Shown: in pieces, positions 26,042 to 34,085 of the stretch
Position numbering within the stretch: position 1 is the first letter of the stretch
Layout: each line of letters starts with the position of its first letter
NCBI GenBank assembly: GCA_009773565.1
Contig: WSXY01000002.1
Coordinates: 186,001 to 250,000, forward strand
DNA length: 64,000 bases
Direction of reading: 5' to 3'
Source of the DNA: Actinomycetota bacterium
GTDB taxonomy: Bacteria > Actinomycetota > Coriobacteriia > Anaerosomatales > Anaerosomataceae
Position numbers and translations under genes: made by a program
Notes under the pieces: model-generated
Told to the model about the DNA's origin: nothing
Database searches by the model: none
Seen by the model: the letters and a program-made list of their open reading frames with translations, nothing else

Positions 26042-26323
26042 GCTCGGCAATCCTGGAGAAGCGGCGCTACGGATTCGGCTACGAGATGGTACTCTCGGAT
26101 GGTGAGGGATACGAACCACAGACGAGGCACCTGATGCCGTTTTCGACGCGTCAGCCGGTCCGTGCGATGTTTGATTCCCTGAACTGAGAGTAGGCCCCCC
26201 AATTCTTACGCGCGCCCAACTCATATGTCGTGGCTCAGAGACGCCTGCGTGGTGGTAACCTTATAGTTTGTTGTCCCGAATCGTCGCACGGCGAGTCCGT
26301 GTGGAAGGCGAGGACGAGAGTAT
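26042..26323. other. intergenic stretch, right edge of the nucleoside cassette
   Basis: No convincing gene lies here. A short open stretch ending at 26187 could encode about 33 residues from an internal ATG, but it has no ribosome site and no recognisable family. The hairpin repeat copy 2 is at 26188-26213. TATAGT at 26262-26267, about 60 bases before galU, could be a -10 without a clear -35. Confidence 0.5.
26188..26213. repeat. 26-base hairpin element, copy 2
   Basis: The core GTAGGCCCCCCAATTCTTAC (26190-26209) folds like copy 1 at 17321-17346: GTAGG pairs with CTTAC (one G-T pair) around a C-rich loop, followed by GCGC. It lies in the same orientation as copy 1. The two copies enclose the whole nucleoside cassette of about 8.8 kb. 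Confidence 0.6.
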
Positions 26324-27175
26324 ATGAAAGCGATCATCCCTGCAGCAGGCCTCGGCACACGTTTCCTGCCGGCAACTAAGGCGCAGCCGAAAGAGATGCT
26401 GCCGGTCGTGGGCAAGCCGATCATTCAATACGTGGTCGAGGAGGCCGTTGCGGCCGGTGTGGATGACGTACTGCTCATCACCGGTAGAGGCAAGCGCGCG
26501 ATCGAGGATCACTTCGACCGCTCGCTGGAGCTTGAGGATCTGCTTGAGCGTTCGGGCGCTGTCGACAAGCTCCGCCAGGTTCGGGCCATCACAGATCTCG
26601 CCGAGGTGTTCTACGTGCGCCAGAAGCGCCCCCGGGGTCTCGGCCACGCGGTTCTGTGCGGCGCCGCTCACACAGGCGACGAGCCGTTCTTCGTCCTTCT
26701 TGGCGATGTCATCGTCCCGAGCAACTCGTGTCTCGGTAAGCTCAGGGACGTTCACGAGCGGTACGGGACATCGGTTCTCGCAGTAACGCCCGTTGAGCAG
26801 CATCTGGTGAGTCGTTACGGGGTCATTGCGGGCCACGAGGTCGAGCCGGGCGTGTGGAAGGTCACCGACCTGGTCGAGAAGCCCCCGGTGAACGACGCGC
26901 CGAGCAATCTGGCCATCTTCGGGCGCTACCTGCTCACGCCGCTCATCATGAAGATCCTGCCGACGATCGAGCCTGGTCGCGGCGACGAGATTCAGCTCAC
27001 GGACGCGCTCAAGGAGCTCCTCAAGAAAGAGGATATCTACGCGATCACGATGGAGTGTGACGGCTACGACACAGGCAACGTGCTGTCGTGGCTTGAGGCG
27101 AACGTCACGCTCGCGCTGGAGACCGAGGAGTATGGACTCGCGTTGCGGGACAGCCTCAAGAAGCTGCTGGGGTAG
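26324..27175 (+). CDS. galU: UTP-glucose-1-phosphate uridylyltransferase GalU
   Basis: GalU makes UDP-glucose for glycan synthesis. The 283 residues start with the nucleotidyltransferase motif AAGLGTRFLPATKAQPKEM, followed by PVVGKPIIQYVVEEA and the family block QKRPRGLGHAVLCG. It opens the glycan region and is 54 bases upstream of the CDP-sugar genes. Confidence 0.95.
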   Translation: MKAIIPAAGLGTRFLPATKAQPKEMLPVVGKPIIQYVVEEAVAAGVDDVLLITGRGKRAIEDHFDRSLELEDLLERSGAVDKLRQVRAITDLAEVFYVRQKRPRGLGHAVLCGAAHTGDEPFFVLLGDVIVPSNSCLGKLRDVHERYGTSVLAVTPVEQHLVSRYGVIAGHEVEPGVWKVTDLVEKPPVNDAPSNLAIFGRYLLTPLIMKILPTIEPGRGDEIQLTDALKELLKKEDIYAITMECDGYDTGNVLSWLEANVTLALETEEYGLALRDSLKKLLG

Positions 27176-27229
27176 GCTCGGGGCCGCGCGCTTGCGACTC
27201 AGTGTGACGACGATAGAGGTGGAGGCCGC

Positions 27230-28000
27230 ATGAAAGTCGTGATCCTTGCAGGTGGGCTCGGAACGCGCATATCCGAGGAGTCGGTGACGCGGCCAAAGCC
27301 CATGGCAGAAATCGGCGATAAGCCCATCCTCTGGCACATCATGAAGATGTACAGCCACTACGGATTCAACGAGTTCGTGATCTGCGCGGGATACAAGGGC
27401 TACCAGATCAAGGAGTACTTCCACAACTACTGGCTCCACAACGCTGACGCGACCTTCGACATGCGCTCCCACGAGTGTGAGGTGCACGAGGACACGAACG
27501 AGCCGTGGCGCGTGACAGTTGTTGACACCGGCGCTGGCACGATGACGGGCGGCCGCGTGAAGCGGATTGCGCCGTACGTCGGGGGCGAGACGTTCATGCT
27601 CACGTACGGTGACGGAGTCGCCGATGTCGACATCCCTGCGCTGCTGGAGTACCACCGCACTTCTGGCAGGATTGCCACGCTGACCGCAGTACAGCCCTCC
27701 GGTCGTTTCGGTGCCCTTGAGCTTGGGGAGGGCGATCGAGTCGACTGCTTCCGAGAGAAGCCTCTGGGCGACGGTGACTGGATCAACGGTGGGTTCTTCG
27801 TAATGGAGCCCGGGGTCTTCGATCGCATTGCTGGAGACGAAACGCTCCTTGAGCGTGAACCGCTCGAATCGCTGGCCGGAGACGGCCAACTTGGCGCATT
27901 CAAGCATCGCGGGTTCTGGCAGCCGATGGACACGCTCCGAGACAAGAACCATCTCGAGAACCTCTGGCACTCGGAATCGGCGCCGTGGAAGGTCTGGTGA
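27230..28000 (+). CDS. rfbF: glucose-1-phosphate cytidylyltransferase RfbF
   Basis: RfbF activates glucose-1-phosphate with CTP to CDP-glucose, the entry to CDP-3,6-dideoxyhexoses. The 256-residue protein shows GGLGTRISEESVTRPKPMAE, where ESVTRPKPM is diagnostic of the cytidylyl enzyme, and YKGYQIKEYFHNYW. Its stop overlaps the next gene's GTG. Confidence 0.95.
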   Translation: MKVVILAGGLGTRISEESVTRPKPMAEIGDKPILWHIMKMYSHYGFNEFVICAGYKGYQIKEYFHNYWLHNADATFDMRSHECEVHEDTNEPWRVTVVDTGAGTMTGGRVKRIAPYVGGETFMLTYGDGVADVDIPALLEYHRTSGRIATLTAVQPSGRFGALELGEGDRVDCFREKPLGDGDWINGGFFVMEPGVFDRIAGDETLLEREPLESLAGDGQLGAFKHRGFWQPMDTLRDKNHLENLWHSESAPWKVW

Positions 28001-29091
28001 ACGTGCGAACCTCGTTCGGGGGAGCCTTCGCGGACAAGAGAGTGCTACTCACCGGACACACTGGCTTCAAGGGCGCCTGGCTCAGCCGCTGGCTGCTCGA
28101 TCTCGGGGCCCAGGTCACCGGCTATGCGCTCGAGCCGGATACGACGCCGTCGCTCTACTCGGACCTCGACCTCCGCGCTTTGATGGACAGCCGCATCGGT
28201 GACATTCGCGATGCCGACCGTCTGTCCGCGGTGTTGACCGAGGTTCGGCCTGAAGTCGTCTTCCATCTGGCCGCGCAGCCGCTCGTCCGACGCAGTTACG
28301 CGGAGCCGAAGTACACCTTTGAGACCAACGTGCTGGGCACGGTCAATCTTCTTGAGGCCGTGCGGGCGTCCGCCGACTGCCGGGTTGTGGTCAACGTGAC
28401 CACGGACAAGGTGTACGCGAACCCTGAGACCGGCGACGCATTCGATGAAGCATGCCCTCTCGGCGGGTTCGATCCGTACAGCGCGAGCAAGGCGGCCTCG
28501 GAGCTTGTGACCGCCGCGTACCGCGACTCGTTCTTCTCGGCGCCTGATATGGCCGCACTCGCCACCGCCCGGGCGGGGAACGTGATTGGCGGCGGCGACT
28601 GGGCGGTCGACCGGCTCGTGCCCGACTGCACCAGGGCGCTGCTTGCGGGCGACCCGGTGGTCGTCCGAAACCCCGGATCCACGCGGCCGTGGCAGCACGT
28701 TCTCGACCCGCTCTCTGGGTACTTGCGGCTCGGTTCAGTGCTGCTCGGTGACCGATCACTCGCGGGCGCTTTCAACTTCGGGCCCGACCCTGCCGCAGTC
28801 CGGAGTGTCGGAGAATTGGCAGACGAGTTTGTATCTGTCTGGGGTTCTGGATCCTGGAGCGCGCCTGATACGGGCGTGCACCCACACGAAGCCGCGCAAC
28901 TGAGGCTCGCTATTGCAAAGGCCGGCCGAGAGTTGCAGTGGAGTCCACTGTGGGACTTCGACACGGCAGTCGAACGCACCGCAGCCTGGTATCGCGCCTA
29001 CTGCGCGGGAGAGTCTGCGTCTGACCTTGTTGAGGCCGACCTCGGAGCCTACGAAGTCGCCGCGCGCGTGGCTGGCGCGGCGTGGGCATGA
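27997..29091 (+). CDS. rfbG: CDP-glucose 4,6-dehydratase RfbG
   Basis: RfbG is an NAD-dependent extended SDR that makes CDP-4-keto-6-deoxyglucose. It shows LTGHTGFKGAWLSRWL near the start, the HLAAQPLVRRSY block and the catalytic YSASK. It has about 364 residues from GTG 27997, which overlaps the rfbF stop. GTG 28003 is an alternative. Confidence 0.93.
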   Translation: MNVRTSFGGAFADKRVLLTGHTGFKGAWLSRWLLDLGAQVTGYALEPDTTPSLYSDLDLRALMDSRIGDIRDADRLSAVLTEVRPEVVFHLAAQPLVRRSYAEPKYTFETNVLGTVNLLEAVRASADCRVVVNVTTDKVYANPETGDAFDEACPLGGFDPYSASKAASELVTAAYRDSFFSAPDMAALATARAGNVIGGGDWAVDRLVPDCTRALLAGDPVVVRNPGSTRPWQHVLDPLSGYLRLGSVLLGDRSLAGAFNFGPDPAAVRSVGELADEFVSVWGSGSWSAPDTGVHPHEAAQLRLAIAKAGRELQWSPLWDFDTAVERTAAWYRAYCAGESASDLVEADLGAYEVAARVAGAAWA

Positions 29092-29104
29092 TAGGAGCGC
29101 GTGC

Positions 29105-30442
29105 GTGACCGACATGAACCGTGCCGAGCAGCTCAGGCAGCAGATACTCGCGCTCACACGCGAGTATCACGTAGCGCAGGCTTCACTTCGACCGCCGTTT
29201 GAGCCCGGCGTCTCGAAGGTGTCTTACGCAGGTAGGGTGTTCGACGAATCTGAGCTGGTGAACCTCGTAGACTCGTCGCTCGACTTCTGGCTCACGCACG
29301 GGCGCTACTCACGCGAGTTTGAGTCCGGGCTTGCCGGGTATCTTGGCACGACCCACGCGCTTCTCGTGAACTCGGGTTCCAGCGCGAACCTGCTCGCATT
29401 CGCGGCCCTTACGAGCGAGCGGCTTGGCGCGCGCCGCATCCGACCAGGCGACGAAGTCATTACGGTGGCCGCCGGTTTCCCGACCACGGTTGCACCAATC
29501 ATCCAATTCGGTGCGGTTCCCGTGTTCGTGGACGTCGAGCTCGGAACATATAGCGTTGATGTCAGCCAGCTGGAAGCGGCGTATTCGCCGAAGGTCAAGG
29601 CCGTGATGCTCGCCCACACGCTGGGCAACCCGTTCGAGGTCGATGAGGTGCGTGCATTCTGCGACCGCCATGACCTGTGGCTCATCGAGGACAACTGCGA
29701 TGCGCTCGGCAGCGAGTACAACGGGCGCAAGACAGGCACATTCGGTGACATCGGCACATCCAGCTTCTACCCGCCGCACCACATGACGATGGGCGAGGGC
29801 GGTGCCGTCTACACCGACAACGACGAGCTCGCGGCCATCATGCTGTCGATGCGCGACTGGGGTAGGGACTGCGTGTGTCCTTCAGGGAGAGACAACATGT
29901 GCGGTCGGCGGTTCAAGCAGCAGTTTGGGACGCTTCCTGCGGGATACGACCACAAGTACGTGTATTCGGAGTTCGGCTTCAACCTCAAGGCGACGGACAT
30001 GCAGGCTGCGATCGGAGTCGCACAGCTCGGTAAGCTGGGCGAGTTCACCGCGCGTCGGCGTGCGAACTTCGCGTACCTGCGCGACGCGCTGCGACCGCTT
30101 GAGGACGTGCTCGTCATGCCTAAGGCCACCGAGGGGGCCGATCCGTCGTGGTTCGGCTACCTGATGACCGTTCGTGAGGGCGCGCCGGTCGGCAGGGACG
30201 AACTCGTTCAGGCACTCGAGTCAGCCGGCGTGCAGACCCGCATGCTCTTTGCGGGCAACATGACGCGACAGCCGGCGTTCGACGGGATGCGCGAGCGCGG
30301 TGAGGGGTATCGTGTAGTGGGCAACCTCACGAATACGGACCGTATCATGAACGATGCGTTTTGGATCGGCGTGTATCCCGGAATGACCGAGGAGATGCTG
30401 GGTTACATGGTGAGTGTGCTGATGCACGCGGTTGGGCGATAG
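29105..30442 (+). CDS. rfbH: CDP-4-keto-6-deoxyglucose 3-dehydrase RfbH (E1)
   Basis: This PMP/[2Fe-2S] enzyme removes the C3 hydroxyl, giving the 3,6-dideoxy sugar. The 445-residue protein has the aminotransferase fold but carries His instead of the PLP lysine (SSFYPPHHMTMGEGG), the hallmark of E1. Clustered cysteines for the iron-sulfur centre are at DCVCPSGRDNMCGRRF. GTG 29105 follows AGGAG. The frame is open further upstream inside rfbG but without meaning. The partner reductase (E3, AscD/RfbI type) is not in this window. Confidence 0.94.
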   Translation: MTDMNRAEQLRQQILALTREYHVAQASLRPPFEPGVSKVSYAGRVFDESELVNLVDSSLDFWLTHGRYSREFESGLAGYLGTTHALLVNSGSSANLLAFAALTSERLGARRIRPGDEVITVAAGFPTTVAPIIQFGAVPVFVDVELGTYSVDVSQLEAAYSPKVKAVMLAHTLGNPFEVDEVRAFCDRHDLWLIEDNCDALGSEYNGRKTGTFGDIGTSSFYPPHHMTMGEGGAVYTDNDELAAIMLSMRDWGRDCVCPSGRDNMCGRRFKQQFGTLPAGYDHKYVYSEFGFNLKATDMQAAIGVAQLGKLGEFTARRRANFAYLRDALRPLEDVLVMPKATEGADPSWFGYLMTVREGAPVGRDELVQALESAGVQTRMLFAGNMTRQPAFDGMRERGEGYRVVGNLTNTDRIMNDAFWIGVYPGMTEEMLGYMVSVLMHAVGR

Positions 30443-30443
30443 A

Positions 30444-32162
30444 GTGAACGCAACCGACTACATCGCAGCATTCCTCGCCGAGAATGGCGTGACCACCGTG
30501 TATGAGATGACCGGTGGCATGATCACGTTCATCCTGGATTCGATAGGCGCCCGAGACGACATCACTGTCGTGAGCATGCATCATGAGCAGGCGGCTGCCT
30601 TCGCGGCCGAGGCCGGTGCCAGGATGACCGGCGTTCCGGGGGTTGCGCTTGCCACCAGCGGTCCTGGCGCCACCAACCTCCTCACTGGGATCGCAAGTTG
30701 CTTCTTCGATTCGGTCCCCGCGGTGTTCATCACCGGTCAGGTCAACACATACGAGCAGCGTGGCGTCTCAGGTGTTCGTCAAGCGGGCTTCCAGGAGACC
30801 GACATCGTTGCGCTGGCTGAACCGATTACGAAGAGCGCGATACGCATCGGCGCGGCACACGAACTACCGGAGGCGCTCGCGCGGGCGTTTGCGCAGGCGC
30901 TTGCGGGACGTCCGGGTCCCGTACTCGTCGATATCCCGATGGATGTTCAGCGTCAGGACGTTTCTGTACTGCCTGAACGTGTGACGATCAAAGCACCGAC
31001 GACCCCGGATGGCGTGCCGCAGGCTCTCAGGATGCTCATGGATGCAGAGCGTCCCGTGATCCTCGCTGGTGGTGGCATACGGACCTCGAGAGCGACTGAC
31101 CTGCTCGTCGCCTTCGCAGAAGCGACGCGTATACCCGTCGTGAGCACGCTGATGGGACTCGATGTGCTTCCGTTCGGACACCCGTCCAGGGTCGGGATGA
31201 TGGGCACCTACGGCAACAGATGGGCGAACCTCGTCATGCGGGATGCCGACTGCGTTCTCGCTCTTGGCGCGCGGTTCGACGTTCGTCAGACGGGGGCAGA
31301 TGTCGAGGCTTTTCGCGCGGGGAAGACGTTTGTCCGGGTCGAGGTAGACGACGACCAGATGAATTGGCGCCTGCGTCCCGATGTCGCCATTTCCGGAGAC
31401 ATCGGAGCGTTTCTCGGCGAGGCGATGGCACGAATCGGTGATGTCGAATGGCCGGAGCGTGCAGCCTGGGGTCAGACGGTGGAAGGATACCGTCGCGACT
31501 GGCCAGATGCGATGGAACTCGGATTCGTTGTTGGCATCAGCCCGGTCGAAGTCATGCAGGCTGTCTCGTCTGTGATGACCGACTCATCCGCCGTGGTGGT
31601 CGATGTCGGGCAGAACCAAATGTGGGCCGCTCAGTCGATTCGTCTGGCTCCGGGGCAGCGATTCATCACCTCCGGAGGTATGGGAGCGATGGGCTTCGCC
31701 GTTCCTGCTGCGATTGGTGTTGCGCATGTCGCTCCCGGTCGTTCGGTCTTTGTGGTGGTTGGTGATGGGGGAATGCAGGTCAATATCCAAGAGCTTGAGA
31801 CGATCGTGCGGCTTGGGTTGCCTATCAAGATCGTGGTTCTCAACAACTCCTGTCTCGGCATGGTGCGGCAACTACAGGATGAGCTCTTCGATTCCCGGTA
31901 TCACTCGACGATGTGGGGCTACGGTGCCCCCGATTTCGTCGCAGTCGCCGAGGCGTACGGTGTGCCGGCGCGCCGGATAACCGAACCCGGCGAGGTCGCC
32001 GGATCAGCTGCATGGCTGGCGGCCGATGTGTCCGGCCCCGCGTTGCTGGAGGTCGTCATCGATTCAGCCACCTGCGTTCGGCCGAAGGTTACCTTTGGAA
32101 ACCCGGTCTACGTGATGGATCCAACGCCGACGACCGAACACGAGCGCGAGGGCTCGTCGTGA
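30444..32162 (+). CDS. TPP-dependent acetolactate-synthase-like enzyme, YerE type
   Basis: The 572-residue protein has the three-domain fold of acetohydroxyacid synthases. The catalytic Glu is in HHEQAAAFAAEA, the central domain follows, and the TPP motif runs from GDGGMQVN to IVVLNN. It sits directly behind rfbF-G-H and ahead of a sugar reductase. In yersiniose synthesis the homologous YerE adds a two-carbon acetyl unit from pyruvate to the 4-keto carbon of CDP-4-keto-3,6-dideoxyglucose. An amino-acid role is unlikely because no ilv genes are near. GTG 30444 is preferred to TTG 30432. Confidence 0.78.
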   Translation: MNATDYIAAFLAENGVTTVYEMTGGMITFILDSIGARDDITVVSMHHEQAAAFAAEAGARMTGVPGVALATSGPGATNLLTGIASCFFDSVPAVFITGQVNTYEQRGVSGVRQAGFQETDIVALAEPITKSAIRIGAAHELPEALARAFAQALAGRPGPVLVDIPMDVQRQDVSVLPERVTIKAPTTPDGVPQALRMLMDAERPVILAGGGIRTSRATDLLVAFAEATRIPVVSTLMGLDVLPFGHPSRVGMMGTYGNRWANLVMRDADCVLALGARFDVRQTGADVEAFRAGKTFVRVEVDDDQMNWRLRPDVAISGDIGAFLGEAMARIGDVEWPERAAWGQTVEGYRRDWPDAMELGFVVGISPVEVMQAVSSVMTDSSAVVVDVGQNQMWAAQSIRLAPGQRFITSGGMGAMGFAVPAAIGVAHVAPGRSVFVVVGDGGMQVNIQELETIVRLGLPIKIVVLNNSCLGMVRQLQDELFDSRYHSTMWGYGAPDFVAVAEAYGVPARRITEPGEVAGSAAWLAADVSGPALLEVVIDSATCVRPKVTFGNPVYVMDPTPTTEHEREGSS

Positions 32163-33115
32163 GTCCGGAGCGTCGAAGGATCGCGGTTCTCGGCGCCACG
32201 GGTCATGTCGGCAAGTGTCTGACAGCCGCGTTGCTCGAAGGCGGCAAGCACGAGGTCACTGCGGTGGCCCGAAACGAGGAGCGTCTTGCTGATTTCCTCG
32301 ATGCGCTCCCTCACGGGGAGGCAGCCTCCCGGTCCTCGTTCGACGATTTCCCGAAGGAGCGCTTCGACGCTGTCGTGAACTGCGTCGGTGTGGGCGCGCC
32401 GGCCGACAGAGCGACTCTCGGCGCGTCTGTTGTCATGCTGACCGAACAGATCGACGCCATAGTCGCGGCGTACCTCAAAGAGCATCCGGAGGCACTGCAC
32501 ATCGGAATCTCGAGCGGTGCTGCGTACTGCAGCGACTTCACGTTGCCCGCTTCAGCTGCCACTCCGTGCGAGTCCGACTGTCGGGAGGTCATTCCGGGCG
32601 ACGAGTATGGAGCGGCGAAGAGAGACTCCGAGGCTCGGCACCGTGAGGCAGCGGCCGACTGGATCGTCGACCTTCGTCTGTTCGGTCTGTTCTCGCGCTT
32701 CGCAGATCTCGATGCGCGGTACCTGATGAGCGACGTGTGCCGTGCGATCCTGCAGGGCGACGTGCTGAAGGTAAGTGCCGATGAGGTTGTCCGGGACTAC
32801 GTCGACCCCGGCGACTTCGCTGCGTTGCTGGAGCACGTGATAGAAGCCGACCGTCGCAATGACGTCTTTGACGTCTACAGCGCGGCGCCGACCGGGAAGT
32901 TCGAGATGCTTGAGACGTTCTCGGACCGGTATGGGCTCCGTTTCGAGGTCAGTCCCGAAGTCGTCATCCCCGGCGCAACCGGTATCAAGCCCAACTACTA
33001 CTCGGTCAACCATAAGGCGGGGCTGCTCGGCTACGAGCCGCGGCGAACGTCATTGCAGGCACTCATCAGTGAAGCTGATGCGCTACTTGCAGCGGCGGGT
33101 CATCTACTTCCCTGA
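32159..33115 (+). CDS. NAD(P)-dependent sugar epimerase/reductase, YerF-like position
   Basis: This extended-SDR protein of 318 residues has the nucleotide loop VLGATGHVGKCL and a YGAAK catalytic pair near residue 151. It overlaps the TPP enzyme stop (GTGA). In the yersiniose pathway YerF reduces the keto group of the new side chain, which fits this position. It could instead be a plain 4-ketoreductase. Its 3' end overlaps the convergent glycosyltransferase gene by 12 bases. Confidence 0.7.
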   Translation: MSPERRRIAVLGATGHVGKCLTAALLEGGKHEVTAVARNEERLADFLDALPHGEAASRSSFDDFPKERFDAVVNCVGVGAPADRATLGASVVMLTEQIDAIVAAYLKEHPEALHIGISSGAAYCSDFTLPASAATPCESDCREVIPGDEYGAAKRDSEARHREAAADWIVDLRLFGLFSRFADLDARYLMSDVCRAILQGDVLKVSADEVVRDYVDPGDFAALLEHVIEADRRNDVFDVYSAAPTGKFEMLETFSDRYGLRFEVSPEVVIPGATGIKPNYYSVNHKAGLLGYEPRRTSLQALISEADALLAAAGHLLP

Positions 33116-34084
33116 CGCCGCTCGCTTCATCCGCCCGAGCATCGGCCTGATGGCGTCGAAGGCTCGTCCGATGCCCGCAATGTGCGCGAGTGCGGCCACC
33201 CCTTGCCCGTCGATAGCCGTCCACTTGAACAGATGCTGAGCTCGCGCTTCTCGCGTGAGCTGTGAGAGTGGTATGCGGTTGTCGGGGCGCACTGTCGAGC
33301 GAGCATGGAGCACGTAGTTTGTCGCATGACGAGTGATGAGCGTGCGGTCGGCGGCGCTCAGCGGCTCTGGCAGTAGTCGCCGGTAGTACGTCATGAGCGC
33401 GAGCGCATGCGCTTCCCGGAATATCGGATTGTGACTGTCTTGCTCTTCGTGATGACGATAGAGAACGAGTGGGCGTCGGATGAAGCCGACCGGTGCGCGC
33501 CCGGCGATGTCACAGAGCAACACACGATCCGAGACGATCTCGAACTCCTGCACGCGCATGTGAATCGATGCGCCGAGAGCGCTCCGGAACATCACAGACC
33601 CGAAGTTGAGCGATGCGTTCTCGAGTAGGGGCCGCACGAGTTCGTCCGGTGCACCATAGACCTCGAGATCCTTCGAGCTGTCGCTCCACTCGCCGAACGA
33701 AGACGGCGTTCCCTGCGAGAAGGGCTGGCATTCGGTGGCCACCCATGCCATCTCGGGGTGGGCGTTGAGCGCAGCAACCTGGAGTTCCAGCATCCAAGGG
33801 TGCATCAGGTCGTCATCGTGGAAGACGACATGGAATTCCGAACGTGCACCGATCTCGCGTGCCTTCTCGATATTGCGAGCCGCTCCGATGTTCTCGGGAT
33901 TCCGGATGTACTCGATATCGAGCGCGGCATACTCCGCCAGCACCGGCGCGTACTCCTCGGTGCTCGCGTTGTCGAGGACGACAAGATCAAAGTCCCGAAA
34001 CATCTGAGCCGCGAGGCTAGCAAGGCATTCCGCCAGGTAGGTGGGACGATTGTAGGTTGGGATGACGACGGTGAGCCTGGCCAC
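33104..34084 (-). CDS. family 2 glycosyltransferase
   Basis: The 326-residue GT-A enzyme opens with LTVVIPTYNRPTYLAECL, has LVVLDNAST and the metal motif DDD in VVFHDDDLMHPWM. It uses a nucleotide sugar at the cytoplasmic membrane face. GTG 34084 follows the upstream fucosyltransferase-like gene by one base. The open frame extending further is a shadow of that gene. The acceptor and sugar are unknown. Confidence 0.85.
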   Translation of the reverse strand: MARLTVVIPTYNRPTYLAECLASLAAQMFRDFDLVVLDNASTEEYAPVLAEYAALDIEYIRNPENIGAARNIEKAREIGARSEFHVVFHDDDLMHPWMLELQVAALNAHPEMAWVATECQPFSQGTPSSFGEWSDSSKDLEVYGAPDELVRPLLENASLNFGSVMFRSALGASIHMRVQEFEIVSDRVLLCDIAGRAPVGFIRRPLVLYRHHEEQDSHNPIFREAHALALMTYYRRLLPEPLSAADRTLITRHATNYVLHARSTVRPDNRIPLSQLTREARAQHLFKWTAIDGQGVAALAHIAGIGRAFDAIRPMLGRMKRAASGK

Positions 34085-34085
34085 T

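Noticed and set aside
26086-26187. Possible 33-residue gene or remnant before repeat copy 2
   Set aside because: There is no ribosome site and no known family. It is only the end of a long open shadow frame. It was kept as a note on the intergenic stretch.
26261-27970. Long minus-strand open frame over galU and rfbF
   Set aside because: It is the antisense of two intact nucleotidyltransferase genes and shows no domain.
30444-32162. Ordinary acetolactate synthase for branched amino acids
   Set aside because: There is no small subunit or other ilv gene nearby, and the gene is locked between CDP-dideoxysugar genes with overlapping ends.
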